Shown piece by piece: positions 1 to 7,101 of a stretch of DNA of 12,692 nt. Numbering within the stretch: position 1 is the stretch's first letter; each line of letters starts with the position of its first letter. A program made the position numbers and the translations under genes. Origin of the DNA: Pseudomonadota bacterium (GTDB taxonomy: Bacteria; Pseudomonadota; Gammaproteobacteria; Steroidobacterales; Steroidobacteraceae); assembly GCA_021820785.1 (NCBI GenBank), contig JAKADE010000042.1, positions 1 through 12,692 on the forward strand, given 5' to 3'. The notes beneath the pieces are model-generated. The model had not been told where the DNA came from and did no database searches. It saw nothing but the letters and a program-made list of their open reading frames with translations.

Positions 1-527
1 TGCGCCACCAGGTGCGCCAGCTGCGCCCGCTGCATCAGCGGCACACTGCTCTGGTCGCGGATCGCGATGACCCCTTCGCTGGTGATGCCGATCACGCCCT
101 CGACGAAGTACGGCTTGAGCTGCGCGAAGCGCTGATGCATCGCGGCGACGATGGCGCGGATCTGCGGTGTCGAGATGTCCAGATCGGCCTGTCCGGCCGC
201 ATGCGCCACCGGAACGAGTGCCATCACCATCCGGCCGGCGAGCGCCTCGAGGATCGATCCGCCATGCGGTTCGCGAGCGTTCGCGGCCGTCGGAGGCGCC
301 GCCGGCGGCGTGTTCTGCGGAGTGGCCGGCTGCGCCGTGGCGCTGCCGTTGCTGCCGGTGACCGCGCGGATGATCTTGTCGGCGGCCTTTTGGGCGGCGG
401 CGGCCGGGAAGTACACATTGACCGTGACGCAGCTGGCGAGGACCCCAGCCGCGGCGAGGATCAGAGCAAGACGGGCGGCGCGCGGCGAGGCGTGCTTGAG
501 CGGTGCGGAACGGGTCGCGAATCGCAT
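1..527 (-). CDS. DUF1318 / YdbL-family lipoprotein (partial, C-terminus off the left edge)
   Basis: The first 175 residues are visible; the gene runs out of the window at its 3' end. The ATG (527-525) begins a basic N-terminus, a hydrophobic stretch at about residues 18-32 and a lipobox LAS-C with Cys34, so it should be a lipoprotein. Position +2 is Val, not Asp, which by the Lol sorting rule favours the outer membrane. After the Cys comes TVNVYFPAAAAQKAADKII, then a Thr/Pro/Ala-rich linker (about residues 55-80). A C-terminal part with RFAQLKPYF, GVIGITSEG and IRDQSSVPL matches what I know of DUF1318 (E. coli YdbL). The gene follows the ydbH-type gene by 116 bp on the same strand, as ydbL follows ydbH in E. 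coli, so co-transcription is likely. In E. coli the lipoprotein YnbE is a separate gene between the two; here no such gene is visible and the YdbL-type protein is itself lipidated. Role in envelope lipid homeostasis is inferred from this context. Confidence 0.82.
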   Translation of the reverse strand, partial: MRFATRSAPLKHASPRAARLALILAAAGVLASCVTVNVYFPAAAAQKAADKIIRAVTGSNGSATAQPATPQNTPPAAPPTAANAREPHGGSILEALAGRMVMALVPVAHAAGQADLDISTPQIRAIVAAMHQRFAQLKPYFVEGVIGITSEGVIAIRDQSSVPLMQRAQLAHLVA

Positions 528-643
528 GGACGTTCTCCGATGGAACCGTGCGGATATTCTGCTACGTGAGGCTGAATGTCGCCTGAGCAAACCGGTCGCG
601 GCGAACACAGCCACATCGTGAGCATCTTACCGCCCGGACGGGC

Positions 644-2722
644 TCAGTTCACCCTCATGCCCCCGCTGCGGATGCCCTGCTTGATCTGCTCGAGCATCTG
701 CGGCCAGTTGACCCTCCGGACGTTGCCGATGATGTCCAGACGCGGAATCCAACTGCCCTGAACCAGGTAGTATCCGCCGTCGTCGGCCGGGCCCACCCCG
801 GACATGTGGCACACCTCGTTGTGCAGGCGGCAGCCGATGGCGAGGCGCCGGTAGTGGAAAGTCTTGAAGAACTGCAGCACGCCGGACTCGAGCGCGGCCG
901 CGACCTCGCCGCCGCCACCGCCGAAGGCCGCGATCCGCGTGACGGCTTTCTGGCTGATCAGGTGACTCGAGCGATCGCCCGGCATGGTGTAAATGCGCGC
1001 ATCGAACGCCACCGGAGACCAGTCGAACAGCTTCAATCCGGTGATGTCGGCATCGATCCGGCCGGTCATCGAGCCGAATGCGAACGTGTGGGTCACCATG
1101 CCCAGATCGAGCGCGCGCGCCGTGACATCGGCATACATCTGCGGCCATTGTCCGAGCGGATCGTCGAGCCGGATGTGGCTGCCGGTGATGACACCATCGA
1201 ATACGTGCGCCACGAGGTTGCCGTCGAACTTCAGCACGTGATGGCGATATTGCACCAAGGGTATGTGGGCAAAGAGCCGTCCGTTCATGATCGGCCAGCC
1301 GAAGGCCCTGCACATCACCGGCATGCTGATCGGGGTCAGGTCGGCGTTGAAATCGAACTGCGCGTGTGGCGTGCCGAGTTCGCGTCCCACCAGCGTATGG
1401 ATGAGGATCGCGCCGTCGAACACGGGTACGCGCACGTTGCCGCCGAGCAGCGCGAAGTTGCGACTCCAGGTGAGGAAGGTCAGGTGCGTCGCGCCGCCGG
1501 CGAGACCGTACAGGCCGACGCGCTGCCAGCTGAGCTGCGAGTGCGCCACCGCCACGCCGGCCGCGGAAGCCCAGTGGATCGCGCCGTTGAGGCCGGCGAT
1601 CGACAGGCTCGCGGTGGGGTCGGTGAAGCCGATGCCGTGCAGGTGCGCGTCGATCCGCTCGATGTGCCCGGCGCGCAGCCGCAGTGAGCCGCTCGCCCAG
1701 CCGCGGGTGCGCAGCGAGCCGAGCGGGCCGGAGGCCAGCGTTATCTGCATGAAGCTGGCGTAGGCGCCCGGGAAGGTGAGGTGTGCGAGCTGTACCTGCG
1801 CATCCTCGAGCGTCGGGTGGGGGGCGAGCGCCACCTGCGCCGTTGCCTGCGCGTCGATGACGCCACGCTCGTGCAGCGCGAAGCGAGAGACCTCCAGCGG
1901 CCCGGCGGCGCGCCGGGCGGCGGCCAGCTGCAGGGTGAGCGGGTGGGCCGCCAGATCCAGATACAGCGGGCCGGCGAGCGCCTCTCCGCGTGAGCCGGCG
2001 AGCCGCAGGGTGCCACTCAGCGCACCGCCGCGTTCGGTGAGGGTAGCGTGCAGAGTCGCCGCCACGTTCTGCGAGACGACCGTGCCGGCCGCATTGCTGA
2101 AGTTCAGGTCGGCACTGCGCACGCGGACGTCCGCATGCAGGGCCGGGCGATTGGAGGCGCGCAGCGCCAGACTCACCGGCCCGCCGACCGTATCGCCGGG
2201 CGGCAGGCTGAACCAGGGGTGGGCCAGGCGTGCCGCCTCGGCCAGTTCGATCCCCTCGGCATTCATCCGCAGCCGCCAGCGGCCCGGGCGCAGCGCGGCC
2301 GCGAGACGCACCCGGCCATGCGCCAGCGCCACGCCGGCCGCGCTGACGGTGAGGGCGCCGGTCTGGGCATCGTAGGCCGTCGTGAGGTCCCCGCGCAGCG
2401 CGCCGAACGTGCCGGCCTGGAGCGCGAAGTGGCCGCCCCGGCACGCGTAGGGTTCGCCGAGGCGAATCGCGGCGCAGCGCAGCTCGGCATGACGCACCGG
2501 CAGGACGCCCGGACGCTTCAGCTGCACGGAGGCGGCCTGCATGCGGCCTGAGAGCCCGGCGGCCCCCAAGTGCATCACGACCCGCGCATCGCGCACCAGT
2601 GCCTGCGGTGTCTGCAGTCGCGATACCGTGAGCGTGACCTGGTCAATGGCATGGGCGGGTACGGCCAGGACCGCCATCAGCAGTCCGAGTGCCCAGCGTG
2701 CCGGCTGCAAGAAAAACTTCAC
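644..2722 (-). CDS. ydbH: YdbH-family AsmA-like intermembrane protein
   Basis: A 692-residue protein from a GTG start at 2722-2720. This start gives a clean N-terminal hydrophobic segment (residues 2-25, ending AHA), which may be a signal peptide or membrane anchor. The frame stays open much further upstream, but only as the antisense of the PAP2 gene. The body is a long beta-rich protein of the AsmA-like kind. The C-terminal third carries features I associate with YdbH (Pfam 'Dicarboxylate transport/YdbH'): FDGVITGSHIRLDDPLG, LDLGMVTHTFAFGSMTG, ISQKAVTRIAAFGGG, FFKTFHYRRLAIGCRL and GNVRRVNWPQ. E. coli YdbH is about 880 residues, so this one is short. In E. coli YdbH acts with TamB and YhdP in moving phospholipid between the inner and outer membranes, partnered by YnbE. 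The DUF1318 gene downstream supports the assignment. No convincing Shine-Dalgarno site precedes the GTG, so the start is less certain than the gene. Confidence 0.85.
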   Translation of the reverse strand: MKFFLQPARWALGLLMAVLAVPAHAIDQVTLTVSRLQTPQALVRDARVVMHLGAAGLSGRMQAASVQLKRPGVLPVRHAELRCAAIRLGEPYACRGGHFALQAGTFGALRGDLTTAYDAQTGALTVSAAGVALAHGRVRLAAALRPGRWRLRMNAEGIELAEAARLAHPWFSLPPGDTVGGPVSLALRASNRPALHADVRVRSADLNFSNAAGTVVSQNVAATLHATLTERGGALSGTLRLAGSRGEALAGPLYLDLAAHPLTLQLAAARRAAGPLEVSRFALHERGVIDAQATAQVALAPHPTLEDAQVQLAHLTFPGAYASFMQITLASGPLGSLRTRGWASGSLRLRAGHIERIDAHLHGIGFTDPTASLSIAGLNGAIHWASAAGVAVAHSQLSWQRVGLYGLAGGATHLTFLTWSRNFALLGGNVRVPVFDGAILIHTLVGRELGTPHAQFDFNADLTPISMPVMCRAFGWPIMNGRLFAHIPLVQYRHHVLKFDGNLVAHVFDGVITGSHIRLDDPLGQWPQMYADVTARALDLGMVTHTFAFGSMTGRIDADITGLKLFDWSPVAFDARIYTMPGDRSSHLISQKAVTRIAAFGGGGGEVAAALESGVLQFFKTFHYRRLAIGCRLHNEVCHMSGVGPADDGGYYLVQGSWIPRLDIIGNVRRVNWPQMLEQIKQGIRSGGMRVN

Positions 2723-2809
2723 GACGCTGTCATCTTGCGGACTTCCAGACCGCAGATCCTGCACATACGAGCCATTTCGCACCTGAATAGTGCACGCCCG
2801 GATGCCGCA

Positions 2810-3349
2810 ATGAAAGCACCCGCCCTCTCCGAGTGGATCGCGCGCGCCGATGCCGCTGAATACGCGCTGTGCCGCCGGTTGAACCGGGGCGCATCGTTCG
2901 CGCTGCCGCGGCGCATCTTCCAGATCGCCAGCCGACTCGGCGACGGGCTGATCTGGTACGTGGTCATCCTGGCGCTGCCGGTGCTCTACGGCCGTACCGC
3001 GGTGTGGCCGGCGCTCGTGATGGCTCTGACCGGCATCGCCGGTCTGGGGCTCTACAAGGTGCTCAAGCACACGCTGGTGCGTGAACGGCCGTTCATGACC
3101 CACGCCAACATCGATCTGGCCATGGCGCCGCTCGACCGCTACAGCTTTCCCTCGGGGCACACGCTGCATGCCGTGTGCTTCACGGTACAGGCGACCGCTC
3201 ATTTCCCGGCACTGGGATGGGTGCTCATCCCGCTGACGCTGCTCATTGCCGGATCGCGTACCGTGCTCGGCCTGCACTATCCGACGGACGTGCTCGCCGG
3301 CGCCGTCATCGGACTGGCGCTCGGACTGGTGGGCGTGTCGCTCGCCTGA
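2810..3349 (+). CDS. PAP2-family membrane phosphatase
   Basis: A 179-residue integral membrane protein of the type 2 phosphatidic acid phosphatase family. All three signature motifs are intact: K86-x6-R93-P94, P114-S-G-H117, and S149-R150-x5-H156-x3-D160. H117 and H156 are the expected catalytic histidines. Hydrophobic stretches at about 47-60, 65-82, 121-131, 136-148 and 161-177 would be membrane helices. Such enzymes remove phosphate from lipid phosphates (phosphatidic acid, undecaprenyl diphosphate, phosphatidylglycerophosphate); the sequence does not say which. The ATG at 2810 gives the usual family N-terminus. The gene is divergent from ydbH across 87 bp, and its TGA overlaps the ATG of the glycosyltransferase by one base (TGATG at 3347-3351), so the two are probably translationally coupled. 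One possibility is that it makes the lipid acceptor used by that enzyme; this is inference. Confidence 0.92.
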   Translation: MKAPALSEWIARADAAEYALCRRLNRGASFALPRRIFQIASRLGDGLIWYVVILALPVLYGRTAVWPALVMALTGIAGLGLYKVLKHTLVRERPFMTHANIDLAMAPLDRYSFPSGHTLHAVCFTVQATAHFPALGWVLIPLTLLIAGSRTVLGLHYPTDVLAGAVIGLALGLVGVSLA

Positions 3350-4506
3350 TGCGAGTTCTATTCGTCTCGGACGTTTTCTTTCCGCGCGTCAACGGGGTGT
3401 CGACGTCCATCGCCACGTTTCGCGCCGACCTCGAACGTCTCGGCGTCGAGACGCTCCTCGTCGCGCCGCGCTACGCGGGCGAAACGGTGGGCGAGGAACG
3501 CGGTGTGGTACGCGTTGCCGGCGGCCCGGTGCCGGGTGATCCGGAGGACCGGCGCATGTGCTGGGGAGCGCTGTGCCGCGCGCTCGCGGGGCTTGAGCGG
3601 GAATCGTTCGACCTGGTGCATGTGCATACGCCGTTCGTCGCCCACTACGCGGGCGTGCGTGAGGCGCGCCGCCGCCGTGTTCCGGTTCTGGCGACCTACC
3701 ACACATTTTTCGAGGAATACCTGCATCATTACGTGCCGGTACTGCCGCGAGCCGTGGGACGTACGCTGGCGCGCGCGTTCACTCGCTCTCAATGCTCCGC
3801 CGTGCAGGCACTGGTCGCCCCATCCGAGCCGCTGCGCCAGGTGCTGCGCGAATACGGGGTCGACACGCCGGTGCACGTCATTCCAACCGGGCTGCCGGCG
3901 GACCGCTTCCCGCCGGGCAACGCCGCGCGGTTTCGAACGCTTGCGCAGCTGCCGGCGCATCGGCCGCTGGTGACCTATGTCGGCCGAGTTGCGCACGAGA
4001 AGAACATCGACTTTCTGGTGCGCGTCTTCGAGCGCGTGCGCCGGTCCGTTCCCGAGGCGATGCTGGTCGTCGCCGGCGAGGGGCCGGCGCGTGAAGCGTT
4101 GCGCAAACTCGTCGAACAGCTCGGTTTGACCGCCGACGTCCGCTTCGTCGGGTACCTCGACCGTGGCACCTCGCTGCTCGATTGTTACGCCGCTGCGTCG
4201 GTGTTCGTGTTCGCCTCGCGCACCGAAACGCAGGGACTGGTGCTGCTCGAAGCGCTCGCCCAGGGCAGTCCGGTCGTGTCCACGGCTGAATTGGGGACCA
4301 AGTCCATCCTGGCGCCGGCGTGCGGCGCGTTGATTGCCGAGGAGCAGGAAGAACCGTTCGCCGCCGCGGTGGTGCAAGTGCTGCGCGACGCCGACCTGCG
4401 CGGCGTGCTGAGTGCCCAGGCCCGTACCTACGCGCGCGGCTGGTCTTCCGCCAGCATGGCCGCCCGTCTCGCCGAGCTGTATCGAACGCTGCCCCGGGCG
4501 GCCTAA
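3349..4506 (+). CDS. GT4-family glycosyltransferase (lipid or mannosyl type)
   Basis: A 385-residue GT-B fold retaining glycosyltransferase of family GT4. The N-terminus FVSDVFFPRVNGVSTSI is the usual first strand and acceptor-side glycine loop. Next come HVHTPFVAHYAG and TYHTFFEEYLHHYVP, then PTGLP at the domain junction, YVGRVAHEKNIDFL and AGEGPAREALR. The C-terminal EX7E nucleotide-sugar signature is E293-TQGLVLL-E301. The HTFFEEYLHHY segment resembles diacylglycerol glucosyltransferases and GDP-mannose-dependent mannosyltransferases (MgtA/PimB type) within GT4. There is no signal peptide or membrane helix, so it should work at the cytoplasmic face of the inner membrane. It starts inside the stop of the PAP2 gene, and its TAA overlaps the stop of the convergent SixA-like gene. 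Donor sugar and acceptor cannot be read from sequence; a glycolipid product is the favoured inference. Confidence 0.9.
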   Translation: MRVLFVSDVFFPRVNGVSTSIATFRADLERLGVETLLVAPRYAGETVGEERGVVRVAGGPVPGDPEDRRMCWGALCRALAGLERESFDLVHVHTPFVAHYAGVREARRRRVPVLATYHTFFEEYLHHYVPVLPRAVGRTLARAFTRSQCSAVQALVAPSEPLRQVLREYGVDTPVHVIPTGLPADRFPPGNAARFRTLAQLPAHRPLVTYVGRVAHEKNIDFLVRVFERVRRSVPEAMLVVAGEGPAREALRKLVEQLGLTADVRFVGYLDRGTSLLDCYAAASVFVFASRTETQGLVLLEALAQGSPVVSTAELGTKSILAPACGALIAEEQEEPFAAAVVQVLRDADLRGVLSAQARTYARGWSSASMAARLAELYRTLPRAA

Positions 4507-4985
4507 CTCCCTTTCGGCGTCTCGAGCGTCACGCGCGAGAAATTGGCCCCGGCGATGTCGTTCCACGCGCCGTCGAACTCGAATATCGCCGCGGCACACG
4601 TTGGCAGGTGCGTGATCTGCGCTGCGAAGCGGTGGGCGAGCTCGCTGAGGCCGGGGTTGTGCGCCACCAGCATCATGTGTTGCGCCTCCTCTCCGACGGA
4701 GCGGATGACCGCGAGCAGTTGCGCCGGATCGCCGGGATAGAGCCGCTCGTCCACGAGGATCCGGCGCGGCGGATACTCGAGCGCGGTGGCAACGAGCCGC
4801 GCCGTAGCGAGCGCACGCACCGCCGGACTCGAGATCAGCTTGTCGAGCCGGACGGCGTGCGCGTGCAGCCGCCGTCCCATGCGCGGCGCGTCCAGCGAGC
4901 CGCGCTCGGCGAGCGGGCGATCTCGATCCGAAAGCGCCGGCGGATGGTCGGACTTCGCGTGCCGCAGCAGGATCAGCGTCTTCAT
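4503..4985 (-). CDS. SixA-like histidine phosphatase
   Basis: A 160-residue protein of the histidine phosphatase (phosphoglycerate mutase-like) superfamily, the same size as E. coli SixA (161). The N-terminus reads KTLILLRHAKSD, with Arg8 and the phospho-accepting His9; the RHA triplet (not RHG) is typical of the SixA group. Arg57 in SSPAVRALAT and His109 in LVAHNPGLSEL are the other expected active-site residues, and Glu80 is a candidate general acid. SixA removes phosphate from phosphohistidine on HPt-type domains or the nitrogen-related PTS protein NPr in E. coli. No partner is encoded here, so the target is unknown. The gene is convergent with the glycosyltransferase and shares a 4-base stop overlap (4503-4506). 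Its start lies 198 bp from the divergent methyltransferase gene. No clear Shine-Dalgarno precedes the ATG, but it gives the canonical family N-terminus. Confidence 0.88.
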   Translation of the reverse strand: MKTLILLRHAKSDHPPALSDRDRPLAERGSLDAPRMGRRLHAHAVRLDKLISSPAVRALATARLVATALEYPPRRILVDERLYPGDPAQLLAVIRSVGEEAQHMMLVAHNPGLSELAHRFAAQITHLPTCAAAIFEFDGAWNDIAGANFSRVTLETPKGS

Positions 4986-5170
4986 GCCGGTATGCCTGGC
5001 TCAGTGCGGCTCGAACGGTACAGAGCGGATGTGTTCATGAGGGCGGCCCAACCCGGCCCGGCAGTGGGGCCTGCGATCGGAGCATAACGCAGGATTCGCG
5101 CCGCCGTGGCTGGACGTACCCCAGGGCATCTGAAAAAATCCGCGCCGCCTCACGTCACGCCCGCTGATGC

Positions 5171-5175
5171 AGGAG
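5171..5175 (+). promoter_or_regulatory. ribosome binding site of the methyltransferase gene
   Basis: AGGAG with 8 nt to the ATG at 5184. It decides between this start and the upstream in-frame GTG at 5106, which has no comparable site. Confidence 0.7.
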
Positions 5176-5183
5176 CTCTACCG

Positions 5184-5798
5184 ATGCCCGAATCATCACC
5201 GACCGATTTCGATGCGCGTGCGCAGAACTGGGACGACGCCGGGAAGGTCCGGCGCGCCGAACAGGTGGCCGCAGCGGTACGACGCGCAGTCGAGCTGAGC
5301 CCCTCGATGAAAGCGTTGGAGTACGGCGCGGGCACGGGCCTGTTGTCGTTCGCGCTGCGCGGAGCGATTGGACCGATCACGCTGGCGGACAGCTCCGCGG
5401 GCATGCGCGCCGTCGCTGAGCGCAAGATCGCGGCCGCCAACGCATCCGACTTGCGGGTCATCGACCTGGATCTGACGCGCGATCCGCTGCCGGCGGAGCG
5501 TTACGATCTCATTTTCAGCATGATGACACTGCACCACGTTGCCGACGTGCCGGGACTGTTCGGTGCATTCCACTCGATGCTCAACGCCGGCGGCTGGGTC
5601 TGCCTTGCCGATCTGGACAGCGAGGACGGATCGTTTCACGGCCCCGACGTGCAAGTGCATCACGGCTTCGCGCGCAGCGCGCTGCGCGCGTGGCTGAACG
5701 CAGCCGGCTTTCAGCACGCTTCGGTCGGGGACTGCTGCACCCTCGAACACCACGGGCGCGAATACTCGGTGTTCCTCGCCACCGCCCGCAAATCCTAG
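5184..5798 (+). CDS. class I SAM-dependent methyltransferase
   Basis: A 204-residue Rossmann-fold methyltransferase. Motif I is E46-Y-G-A-G-T-G52, which binds S-adenosylmethionine. An acidic residue at the end of strand 2 (Asp69 in ITLADSS) would bind the ribose, and FSMMTLHHVADV is motif IV of small-molecule methyltransferases (Methyltransf_11/25 type). The C-terminal FARSALRAWLNAAGF and HHGREYSVFLATARK finish a complete domain. The frame stays open upstream to a GTG at 5106, but the ATG at 5184 has a good Shine-Dalgarno site (AGGAG, 5171-5175, 8-nt spacing) and removes an unlikely 26-residue leader, so I chose it. The methyl acceptor is not evident and the neighbours do not suggest one. Confidence 0.85.
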   Translation: MPESSPTDFDARAQNWDDAGKVRRAEQVAAAVRRAVELSPSMKALEYGAGTGLLSFALRGAIGPITLADSSAGMRAVAERKIAAANASDLRVIDLDLTRDPLPAERYDLIFSMMTLHHVADVPGLFGAFHSMLNAGGWVCLADLDSEDGSFHGPDVQVHHGFARSALRAWLNAAGFQHASVGDCCTLEHHGREYSVFLATARKS

Positions 5799-5937
5799 CG
5801 CCGGGGCGCGCACCGCGGGGCGCCGCGAGCGGAGCTTCTGCCGATTGAGTTACACTCGCGCCCGATCGTTCAGAGGCCGGCGGGGGCGGCAGGTGATACA
5901 GACGGAAGCGCGGAACGCCGCAGAATCGGATGCAGTC

Positions 5938-6978
5938 ATGCCGGCGCCAGCCCAGTTGCAGGTGCCGGCTGAAGACTTCCAGCCGCCCTGGTGGCTGCGC
6001 AACCGCCACCTGCAGTCGATGTTGGCGAGCGTCGCGTTGCGCCGCGGCCCGATCGTGCGCCGGGCGCGACCGCTGCTCGCCGCCCAGCAGGAACTTCTGC
6101 TCGACTGCGGGGACGAGGTGCGGCTGCAGTGCTGGCGCTCAAGCGGCGCGGCGGGTGGCCCGCCGGCCGTGGTGCTGCACGGCTGGGAAGGCAGTGCCGA
6201 GTCGCTCTACGTGCTGTCGCTGTCGCAACAGCTCTATGAGCGCGGCTTCGACGTCTTCCGGCTCAACCTTCGCGATCACGGCGAGACCCATCATCTCAAC
6301 GCCGGCCTGTTCCACTCCTGCCGGCTCGCCGAAGTCTGCGGTGCGCTGCGTGCGGTGGGGCGCATCACCGGGCAGCCGCTGCGCCTCGTCGGCTTCTCGC
6401 TCGGAGGCAACTTCCTGCTCCGCGCGGCCGCACAGGCGCGCAGTGCGCAGCTCGATCTGCACTCGGTCGTGGCCGTCTCGCCGGTGCTCGACCCGCACGA
6501 GACGCTGCGCGCGCTCGAGGAAGGGTTCACCGGCTATGCGCGCTACTTCGCCCGCAAGTGGTGGCGGTCGCTGCGCAAGAAGGAGGCCGTTTGGCCGCAG
6601 CATTACGATCTGCGCGAGCTGCGCGGCATCAACGATCTGCGGCGCCTGACCGACGAGTTGATCCGCCGCTACACCGAATTCGAGTCGCTCGATGAGTATC
6701 TGTACGGCTACTCGATCACCGGCGAGCGGCTCGCGACGCTCGAGACTCCCTCGCTCGTGATCACCTCACTCGACGATCCGATCATTCCGGCGCAGGACCT
6801 GCGCCACCTGGCGCATCCGCCGCGGCTGCGCCTCGTGGTGACGCCGCGCGGCGGCCACTGCGGATTCCTCGACCGTCTCACCGGGCCCACCTGGGCGGAA
6901 CGACGCATCGTCGCAGAGCTCACGGCCACGGTCTCACGCCCCGCGGCGACCGAGACGGGAACCGAAGAACTGGCGTGA
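5938..6978 (+). CDS. YheT-family alpha/beta hydrolase
   Basis: A 346-residue protein of the YheT/UPF0017 branch of alpha/beta hydrolases. The N-terminus FQPPWWLRNRHLQSM is characteristic of this family (usual form FxPPxWLRNxHLQ). The oxyanion region is VVLHGWEGS, and the nucleophile elbow is G-F-S154-L-G-G-N. The acid is Asp279 or Asp280 in SLDDPIIP and the histidine is His307 in GGHCGF, so the catalytic triad is complete. Relatives are carboxylesterase-like enzymes of uncertain physiological substrate. The frame is open upstream to a TTG at 5845 and a GTG at 5893; I prefer the ATG at 5938 because family members begin about 10-15 residues before the PPWWLRN motif. The Shine-Dalgarno evidence is weak for all three. 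It lies 139 bp after the methyltransferase gene and 123 bp before the M16 pair. Confidence 0.88.
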   Translation: MPAPAQLQVPAEDFQPPWWLRNRHLQSMLASVALRRGPIVRRARPLLAAQQELLLDCGDEVRLQCWRSSGAAGGPPAVVLHGWEGSAESLYVLSLSQQLYERGFDVFRLNLRDHGETHHLNAGLFHSCRLAEVCGALRAVGRITGQPLRLVGFSLGGNFLLRAAAQARSAQLDLHSVVAVSPVLDPHETLRALEEGFTGYARYFARKWWRSLRKKEAVWPQHYDLRELRGINDLRRLTDELIRRYTEFESLDEYLYGYSITGERLATLETPSLVITSLDDPIIPAQDLRHLAHPPRLRLVVTPRGGHCGFLDRLTGPTWAERRIVAELTATVSRPAATETGTEELA

Positions 6979-7089
6979 CCGCCAGCGCGGCAGCGGCCAG
7001 CCGCAGCGCGATCCCCCGACCGGCAGAGCAGGGAGTCCTCCGGAGGGCGTAGAGGGCCGCAGCGCAGGTGCACCCGCGGAAGCGGGGCG

Positions 7090-7095
7090 TACACT
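7090..7095 (+). promoter_or_regulatory. possible -10 element just upstream of the M16 start codon
   Basis: TACACT ends 6 nt before the ATG at 7102, and no Shine-Dalgarno sequence lies between. If used, transcription would begin at or next to the ATG, giving a leaderless mRNA. The same hexamer occurs at 5851-5856 upstream of the hydrolase gene. No recognisable -35 box lies at the usual distance from either, so both are weak predictions. Confidence 0.25.
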
Positions 7096-7101
7096 GCGCT
7101 C

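Noticed and set aside
12..621. Plus-strand open frames over the left edge
   Set aside because: The minus strand encodes a lipoprotein with lipobox and DUF1318 motifs; the plus frames lack recognisable features.
528..643. Possible small ynbE-like gene between ydbH and the DUF1318 gene
   Set aside because: The only start codons there (ATG at 630 and 621 on the minus strand) give a frame without a hydrophobic signal or lipobox, which reads on through the DUF1318 start in the wrong frame.
627..2444. A 605-codon open frame on the minus strand overlapping ydbH in another frame
   Set aside because: Its translation is Arg/Ala/Gly/Pro-rich low-complexity sequence without domains, while the overlapping frame gives a clear YdbH protein with a signal segment. 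Long antisense and shifted frames are expected in GC-rich DNA.
2723..3277. Upstream extension of the ydbH frame to a start inside the PAP2 gene
   Set aside because: The extension is antisense to a PAP2 gene with all catalytic motifs and would bury the signal segment 185 residues inside the protein.
4986..5183. Divergent promoters between the SixA-like and methyltransferase genes
   Set aside because: AT-richer hexamers are present (a TATGCT on the minus strand at 5086-5081), but no -35 box at a proper distance was found on either strand, so I do not list a promoter.
7037..7046. CCTCCGGAGG palindrome between the hydrolase and M16 genes as a terminator
   Set aside because: A 10-bp palindrome has no loop and is not followed by a T tract; it could equally arise by chance at this GC content.
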